Assembly: GCA_013398295.1 (NCBI GenBank)
Contig: VZSF01002925.1
Location: forward strand, 248,001 to 312,000
DNA: 64,000 bases
Source: Chionis minor
Taxonomy: Eukaryota > Chordata > Aves > Charadriiformes > Chionididae
Direction: 5' to 3'
In this document: piece by piece, positions 57,434 through 64,000 of the stretch
How the letters are laid out: every line of letters starts with the position of its first letter
How positions within the stretch are numbered: the first letter of the stretch is position 1
The notes under the pieces: generated by a model
Seen by the model: the letters and a program-made list of their open reading frames with translations, nothing else
What the model was told of the DNA's origin: nothing
The model's database searches: none
Translations under genes and position numbers: made by a program

Positions 57434-58402
57434 GTGACTGCAGCTTGATTCTGCTCCATAATAGCGTACTACTTGTCTCAATACGAAGAGGACTGAAGCT
57501 GCTATTCTAAACTGAGATCTGTAATAGTGGGATTACAAACCAGTCTGGTTTTAATTTAGAGGAAGGCAAGTAGGCAGCCTGGTCTTGTAATTTTAGCTTT
57601 CTTGGTATCTTAAGACAACCAAGCAGATCTTGTAAAATAGTTGTTTAACTGTCCTCGCGTCAAGAGCAGTGGTGTTTTATGAAGTTACGGCCCGGGGCGG
57701 AGTTTTACAGTCACATTATAAGCTCAAACCCAGGAGCTGGTTTTAATGAGAGCGTTAATAGGTCCATAACCAGAGATATGGCATGTGTTGCTAGAACTTG
57801 AGCTATCGAATTTATTGCTTTTTTGGTACCTCATAAAGAAAGCATTGGGATTTTTTTAAAGAAGTTGTAAAGTGCCCCAAAATGATCAAATTCTGAAGGA
57901 AAACTGCTTTTCTGCTTTTGCGTAGGAGGTTGTTTTACCTTCAAAACTTCTGTCCCGTAAAACCTTGTGAAAGCTTACACCACCCTATACCCAGTACAGT
58001 CAGTCCGATATTTGATTCCACATTTTCCCCTCAATGTGATGAATATGAAAAAAATTGCAGTCTTTTGCCCGTCCCTTGAAATGATGTTGCCTAAGAGCAC
58101 AGCTGTATGTAGAAACTGATGTCTTTACATGACTTTTTTCTTCGCTGCTCCCAAGGGACGTAGATTGTCCATATTAAGTCAGTGGTCAGACATCTTCTAA
58201 ATGCTTGTTTTCGTATTTTCCTGTAGCTTTTCTCCCTGCCAAATCAGGGAGATTTCTCTAAAATCTCCAAATTCCTTTGGAGAAATTAAGAAATTCTGCC
58301 AAATCAAACCTGATTAAGGTGTATGTTAAGTGGAAGGAATACAGCAAATCAATATCAAAGCAGGCTTTCTTTTAGTTGTCCTTTACTAAAAAATTTACTC
58401 AT
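57434..58402. other. Unannotated stretch with small hairpin cluster
   Basis: No gene recognised. The inverted-repeat cluster at 58236-58306 is listed separately. Confidence 0.45.
58236..58306. repeat. Overlapping hairpins flanked by direct repeats
   Basis: GGAGATTT (58248-58255) pairs with AAATCTCC (58261-58268). TCTCCAAA (58264-58271) pairs with TTTGGAGA (58276-58283). The stems share TCTCC and so cannot form together. An 11-bp direct repeat CTGCCAAATCA flanks them at 58236 and 58296. Confidence 0.85.
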
Positions 58403-58577
58403 TTCATAGAATCACAGAACGATTTGGGTTGGAAGGGACCTTCAAGATAACCTATTTCAACCCCCCCTGCCATGGGCAGGGACACCTCCCACTAGACCAG
58501 GTTGCTCCAAGCCCCGTCCAACCTGACCTTGAACACCTCCAGGGATGGGGCAGCCACAGCTTCTCTGGGCAACCTGG
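58403..58577 (-). mobile_element. CR1 LINE 3' fragment, minus strand
   Basis: The + strand starts TTCATAGAATCACAGAACGA and continues CCATGGGCAGGGACACCTCC, then CTTCTCTGGGCAACCTGG. It is the reverse complement of the 14729/20541 group 3' end, with a small unrelated break after 58577. Confidence 0.92.
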
Positions 58578-61059
58578 ACCTTGGTTTGCAGCAAACTTTG
58601 CTGCCGTTTGGGTATGTCGGTTTGAAATGAAGCTTAGCCTTTTTAACTGGTGACGTTGCGGTGGGGTAGGTTGTTCTGAAGGGGCAGAGCATAATGCAGA
58701 AGGTTTATAAGTGACCCAAGTCTGATCCTGAAAACTGCCGTTTCATCATTCCTAGTGGCTGCGCTACTGAAGGGGCTTGGTCTGCACAGACTCGTCCTGA
58801 TGAAACTCCCCACCCTGCGGACGTTTGGAGTTTCACGACGGCTATTTTAACCTTGCGGGAGAGGAGCCCTGCAGTTAGGAGCGTGCACGGTCATGTCAGC
58901 TTGGTATTAGTCTGCCACGGGGGAGGTTTGTACACCAGTGTTCAAGCCAAGGTTGATTTGAAAAGAGCTTGTGAGCTCCTTTGGTGAAGACAGGTCAAGA
59001 GTAGAGCTGCTGAGGGGTTCCCAGCATTTTGGGATCCGTATCTGTTGGTGTAGGATGGATAGGAGGAAAGGTTTGAATGCGGGCATGAGGTCTGGCTTAA
59101 TACATTTGTATTGATCGACAGAAAAAAGAACGATAGACCAAGGTACAAAAGCTGCGAGGGTTTGTTGGATTTTGAGACGGGGCTCTGAAAGCAGCAGGTT
59201 GGGGGAAGTCCCTCAAGGGTCGGGCACTGGGGGGATGTTTGGGAGAAGTGTCTCCTTGGCCTGCTTTTACCATCTTCCCCAAGGGTGGGACATTAGAGGC
59301 TTTTTTTCTGACCCAGGACGGCCAATTTTAATGCAATTCGGCCGCTTATTCAGGAGGTAAAGCCATGCTGCAGATGGGCTGTTTGTTTCCTCTTTATCTT
59401 GTGGGTCTGAATTAGGTAGATGTTTCCAATCCTTGTGTTAGATTTCAAGTCCTGTTTTAGCCTCTAGCAAATGCTGTTATCTACAGTTTGCAGATTTCAA
59501 ACCTTGATAATGCCTGGTGCTGGATTCCTGTTAGCTGAGCTCACCCTGTGGTTTGACATTACTGGTGAACTGGCGTGATGGCTAGCTGCTGCTGGTGGGA
59601 AGACCTTCTCCCTCCTGCCCCTGGCCACCGGTTGCTTCTACTTCTCTTGCTCTGTGCTTGTCCAATGTCTACGGCGAGCTACTTCGGGCAGCTGTGGTAT
59701 AAAACTTAGCCAACCCTGAACACCAAATCATGGGTTTTTCCTCCTTTTTTTTCCGATAGTTTCCTGAACCCGTCATCAGGGAGGTCAGCAGAGCACCATG
59801 GTGGGTGGCAGGTTGAGGTCAGCAGAGCACCGTGGCGGGTGACAGGTTGGTGGCTGAAGCTCCGCAGAGGGGGAACCGGCATTCCAGGAGCTCAGCTGGA
59901 AGCGTGGTCTCTCCTGGCAGTGAAGCGGACCGAGGCTCAGGTGTTTGGTAGCTGCTCAAAGCGGTTTCACTCCCCTCCAGTCCCCTTGTGCAGCCCAGCT
60001 TTACTACCAGAAAGGCGTTCAGAGCGCTTTGGCAAAAAGATCAAGTTTATTTTATTTTTAACATCTGCAGATTTGCAAAACTGTCTCCCTACTGGCTGCT
60101 CACTGCGGGGAGGAGAAGGAGGAGGTGCAGAATTCTCGCTGCACTTGTCCAAGCCCTGGAGCAAAGCCCTGCAGTTCTTTGCTCTTTCCAGCCAGCAGAC
60201 TGGAATGATGCTTGAGACTGTGTTGGGTGAGGGAGGAGGTATTGTTTGCTCTTTTCCTCTCGTACGGCGCTGATTTCTCAGACACCATCTGCTTGTGACT
60301 GATTAATTTGCAGCAGTAGCCAAGAGACAGTTTTTCTTTTTTTTCTTTGAGATGCAGGCTCATACCATGGTCCGTGCCTTTTGCCACCAGACTTGGAAAT
60401 CACTTGGGAACCCGGCTAGTCGATGATAAAACTTAACGACTTACTTAGTAGTTGATGAGAGGAGGGACAGTGGTGTTCTTAACGGTTCTGCAGTGAATAA
60501 TTAATCTGGCTCTGGATGGTTTTGAGTCACGCTGGTTCCCAAAATAGCACAAAATGGGTGATGTGACAATGTCTTAACTTTAAACAGGAGAACCTGGTGT
60601 TGGTGTGCAGCTTCCTAGTGGAAAGCCTCCAGTCTGGTGACTGGGCTGTCAAGGTTTCCCTATGCTGATCTTTAGAGGCTTGTTGCAAGACCAGACTTGG
60701 CAGATTTTAGGGGTGGCAACTCCCTGTTAAAACTGGAAGGCGCTGTTCCATCTTGGAAGGCTTTGGCGGGGGCCTGTGTTAAGTCGTTGAGAAGAAGTCT
60801 TGCCAAAAATACCACTTTTGTTTATGGTTGTGGTGGCCAAATTCGACTCACTGGCTTCAAGGGGCTTGTGGTTTCTCCGGTACTCATCTGGGAAGGTTTT
60901 TTATGTTTGTAGATGTATAACTATTTTAAGAGGGCACTCCAAAAAAGGCAACTAAATGTCCCTTAGAAATGAGTCTTCGTGGATTTACGGTAAATGCTTT
61001 GTATGAATTGGTGTAAGATTCACATATAACTCATTTATTTTTTTCTTTCTCTTTCCTAG
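58578..61059. other. Putative PTK2 intron 1, right end
   Basis: About 2.5 kb of unique-looking sequence ending in the PTK2 splice acceptor (TTTCTTTCTCTTTCCTAG, ending at 61059). A 144-residue + frame (59839-60273) has no recognisable domain. The small duplication at 59781-59848 lies here. Confidence 0.5.
59781..59848 (+). repeat. 34-bp direct tandem duplication
   Basis: GAGGTCAGCAGAGCACCATG and GTGGGTGGCAGGTT are repeated head to tail at 59781 and 59815, with three substitutions (CATGGTGG/CGTGGCGG and GGCAGG/GACAGG). Confidence 0.93.
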
Positions 61060-61091
61060 AGTATGACAGATACCTAGCATCTAGCAAAACC
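61060..61091 (+). other. PTK2: PTK2 exon 5' part, normally untranslated
   Basis: Thirty-two bases between the splice acceptor and the FAK ATG. They read YDRYLASSKT in frame with the kinase, preceded by a split codon completed by AG. They are 5' UTR for the canonical protein but can encode an extension if an upstream exon supplies a start in phase. I recall EYDRYLASSK-type extensions in some annotated mammalian PTK2 isoforms, unverified. Confidence 0.8.
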
Positions 61092-61286
61092 ATGGCAGCA
61101 GCTTACCTTGATCCAAACTTGAATCATACGCCGAGTTCAAGTGCAAAGACGCACCTCAGTACTGGGATGGAGCGTTCCCCAGGGGCCATGGAACGAGTTT
61201 TAAAGGTTTTTCACTACTTTGAAAACAGCAGTGAACCGACAACGTGGGCCAGCATTATCCGCCATGGAGATGCTACTGATGTCCGA
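61092..61286 (+). CDS. PTK2: PTK2 (focal adhesion kinase), first canonical coding exon
   Basis: FAK is a cytoplasmic tyrosine kinase that transmits integrin and growth-factor signals at focal adhesions. Sixty-five codons are present: MAAAYLDPNLNHTPSSS, then AKTHLSTGMERSPGAMERV, LKVFHYFENSSEPTTWASI and IRHGDATDVR. This agrees closely with the vertebrate FAK N-terminus as I remember it, and the ENSSEPTTW variant fits birds. From about residue 33 onward is the beginning of the FERM domain. The full protein is about 1,050 residues, so only a small part lies here. The start ATG has an ideal context (ACCATGG). The exon begins at 61060 after TTTCTTTCTCTTTCCTAG and ends in phase 0 before GTAAGT at 61287. 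Upstream of the ATG, EYDRYLASSKT stays open to the acceptor. Residue 23 is S where I recall G in chicken. Confidence 0.96.
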
Positions 61287-63847
61287 GTAAGTCTGGTTTT
61301 AGCATTCTCATGCCATGTTTAGGTTAATTGATAACTTCATGCTCACAAAGTAGAAGGTAAAAGCCTGGAAGCAAACACACACTGAAGTTTTGCGGTTTAT
61401 GTTAAAAGAATCTTTGCCTGTTGCATATTGTGAGTAACTTCAGGAAAAGCTTTAAGTGGTACCGACTTCCCTTGAGAACAAAAAAAACCCTGATGTAAGA
61501 TTGTGGATTATCTTAGATGTGAGAACTCTTCTCATTTTTGCAGAATAGAAACCTGAAATTTAGAACAGCAGTTATCAGTCTAGATACTGCTGCTGAGGTA
61601 TGTCACTTGGCTTTTAGCACTTTGTGCTCCCCAAAAGCCCGTGTGACACCTCATGGCAGGGATGAGAGCTGAAATGGTGACATTAAATGACAGTTCTCAT
61701 GTTTTTAAAAAAAAAAAAAAAACCCACAAATTTTTACGGGCTTAAATGTAAGATGTGTATATTTACATTTTTAAAATGCTTAAAAATGTAACGTGTATAT
61801 GACTTTCTTTTTTAATTTTTTTTTTTAAAAAAAAGGGTCTTGCTTGGAAACTTACTCCTCCACAGTGTGAGGAAATTGAGCTAAAGAATCCTTCCTCCTC
61901 CCAGTAAGACCTTTTGTCTGTCCCCTCCCTTGCCACCCTGGTAGTCACCTGCTGCTTGTATTTGCACAATGAGGTTCTTCAGTTAGTCTATGCAAAAAAA
62001 AAAAAAATATCAAAAGTTGGGATTTTTGTAAAGAATAACTTTAAGTACCTGTAATCTTAGAGTATAAGGAAATGTATATACGCGTGAAAAAACTGTTTAT
62101 TCTGAAGCATATGTTCTCTCTAATTCTGAGACCTTGACTTACCATTTGTTACACGTATTCTTTCAATTTTTAAGGTGTTTCAGTATTTAAACTCAAACGA
62201 AGCTCAATTTCACATGTCGAATGCTTTTAAAACTTTGGGGTTTAATTGTTTTGTTAATTATCCTCCAGGAGCAGAATCTGGCATGGTGGTAGGTGGTGGT
62301 GTGGGGTTGTTTTCTTCTGTGAGGTTCTTGCTGTAGAAGCAGGTTCCCATCTGCTCATTCCTTCCAACGTTTGCATTCTCTGCGCGGTACTTCAAATTCC
62401 ACTGCAAAGACACGATTCCAATCTGCTGAAGGGAGAGAGTTGTCAGAGTTAAGGAGACCTGTTGTCTCCTTCTGCCCACTATTAAGTTTCCTGTGTGCAA
62501 GAGAAAACTAAATAAAAAAGGATCAAGTGTTTTGAATGTTTTCTCTTCCTTTCTACTGTTTATTTTCTAGTGTGGCTGCGTATGATAAGACCTAACAGCG
62601 TTCCTAAGTGGAGTAGGTCTTGCGACAGTGGTCATAGGCCTGTGAAATTCAAATTTCATTGGTGATGATCAGAAAATCAGTCTCGTCAGCTTAATAAGCG
62701 CTCACCTCTCTTTAGGGATAACTTGGTGAACAGACAGATTAGAGGTACAGCAATGGGAGTCATTGTCATGAATAGTGTACACTTATTTTACACGGAATAA
62801 GGTTTTTTTGGGTGCCACTTGAAACTTCTTTGCTCCCTGGCTGAAGTGTGGTGGTTTGATATGTACCTAACGTGACTGATTTGTTTCATAAAGTGTATTG
62901 CTTGGTACAAGGAAGATAAAACTACTTTTCATTATGTTTTTAACCTTGCAAGCCTCTTGTGGATGAATGTTTAGGGTTCTTTATATGGTGCTTGAAATCG
63001 AGGTTCTCTTCCCCAAGTACTACGTAGAAACTTGAAAAAACAAAAGCAGAGATTACGCTTCTGGTTTCTCCAGCTCAGAAATACTTGTGGTTATGGGCTT
63101 TAAGGATCCAAAACTTAAAAGTCCCTGTAAGACATTCAGTGCTGAATTCAGTTTGCAGAGTTACTTATCCTTACTTTAGGCAAAAATGTGTCGTTTTTAA
63201 TAAAAGTAGGATCAAAAGAACAGGCAGGTAGCAGTTACTTGAGGCCTGCTTTAATTTTTAGTTTTCTTATATGCACATTTAATTGGATTTTTTTGTTGTT
63301 GTTGTAAAACTAATGGTATTTTTATATTATTTTCCTTTCCTAATAAAGAAGAATGTGATAGGTTGCAGTTAAACTGTTCTTTTAACATATGTGGCTCTAT
63401 TTTTGTGTTTTTTTCAAACGGGGGCAATGACTGTTGAACGTGCAGGTACTCCATAGTAAAGATCTAGTACTTGATGTATTACGATGTCCTGACATTTATT
63501 TTAGAAACAGTAAACCGTTGTTGAGTACAAGCCTACATTCCATTGGAATGACTGCTATTTGACCAAGCCGAATAATTTTAAGATTAAAATAGCCTTTAAG
63601 GTTTTTATGCCTTAGTTTTACCGCCCCCTCCCCGCTTTTGTGGAGCAGACAGTCTGCAATAGAGCTTCCATTTCTTCCAAATTACAAACTGAGAAGGAGA
63701 CTGGTGATGGGTTGTTTTGACTTGTTTCCAAGGAGCACTTTAAGAATATTCAGAGGTGGATATCTTTGAGACAGCTCTGCGATTAAAAAGGAAAAGAAAA
63801 AAAACCAGGTTTTTCAAGACTACTCCCTGGTTAATACAGCTTCTGGG
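61287..63847 (+). other. PTK2: PTK2 intron after first coding exon (partial)
   Basis: It starts with the consensus donor GTAAGT. The next coding exon, expected to begin GIIQKIVD, is not found in any frame, so it lies beyond the window. Contents are AT-rich with A runs at 61708-61723 and 61993-62006 and T/A runs at 61810-61835. No interspersed repeat is recognised. Confidence 0.7.
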
Positions 63848-63997
63848 ATGATAGCAGAGGAACCTTTCCAGTATCCAAAGGAAGTCAATCTTGGTCTGAA
63901 ATCTCCAGAAGAGCCAATTAAAGATACTTCTGCTGGTAAAGCGGAGGACTTTGTGGATGTAGTAATACCAAGGAAAAGTAAGGGTGGAATTTCCTGA
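63848..63997 (+). other. Unidentified coding-looking ORF at window edge
   Basis: An ATG-to-TGA frame of 49 residues. It is acidic/basic mixed and polar: MIAEEPFQYPKEVNLGLKSP, then EEPIKDTSAGKAEDF and VDVVIPRKSKGGIS. The same frame is open upstream to about 63770. A donor-like GGAAAA|GTAAGG lies at 63978 and a weak acceptor-like TTTTTCAAG ends at 63818, bracketing 159 bp (53 codons). The peptide looks less random than most frames here but I do not recognise it. Options are an alternative exon inside the PTK2 intron, a retrocopy fragment continuing past the window, or chance. Confidence 0.25.
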
Positions 63998-64000
63998 CTT

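Noticed and set aside
59839..60273. 144-codon + strand ORF as a gene
   Set aside because: No recognisable domain, overlapping frames on both strands are equally open, and no flanking splice signals support it.
61287..64000. Next PTK2 coding exon
   Set aside because: I looked for the GIIQKIVD continuation in all + frames and did not find it. It must lie to the right of the window.
1..64000. CRISPR arrays, operons, bacterial promoters, microRNA miR-151
   Set aside because: No spaced identical repeats of the CRISPR type exist and the sequence is vertebrate. The PTK2-hosted miR-151 lies in a far downstream intron in mammals and is not expected or seen here.

Overview
This is a window of a bird nuclear genome. 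The bird assignment rests on more than a dozen CR1 (chicken repeat 1) LINE fragments on both strands, several ending in the typical ATTCTATGATTCTAT-type 3' terminus, plus two segments resembling avian endogenous retrovirus (ERV) sequence. There are no operons, CRISPR arrays or other prokaryotic features. Nearly all open frames are chance frames in non-coding DNA or remnants of CR1 reverse transcriptase. The sequence contains two ambiguous bases (32509 and 34096).

The one firmly identified gene is PTK2, encoding focal adhesion kinase (FAK), on the + strand. Its first canonical coding exon lies at 61060-61286, with the initiator ATG at 61092 and 65 codons running into the start of the FERM domain. 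A CpG-rich island at about 29.93-30.66 kb, some 30 kb upstream, is the best candidate for a PTK2 promoter and first exon. Two possible splice donors lie in it (30137 and 30644). Splicing from the second would join in frame to the PTK2 exon and give an N-terminally extended FAK. The next PTK2 coding exon is not seen in the window, so 61287 onward is intron.

Layout: 0-7 kb holds an ERV LTR-like segment at the left edge, old CR1 pieces, a second ERV-like segment and a small unidentified lysine-rich ORF. 7-14.7 kb is largely unique AT-rich DNA with one striking 27-nt micro-exon-like structure at 9984-10010. 14.7-17.2 kb is a CR1 cluster in which a + strand CR1 has inserted into an older - strand CR1. 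17-29 kb is mostly unique DNA with three CR1 copies. 29.08-29.93 kb is a minisatellite of six units of about 141 bp abutting the CpG island. 30.7-61 kb is the putative PTK2 intron 1, with CR1 copies, simple repeats, a perfect hairpin and short tandem duplications. 61.3-64 kb is the next PTK2 intron, ending in an unidentified coding-looking ORF at the window edge.

I did not find a convincing undescribed multi-gene system. The most useful leads are the possible in-frame FAK N-terminal extension, the minisatellite at the promoter edge, the micro-exon-like element and the terminal ORF.
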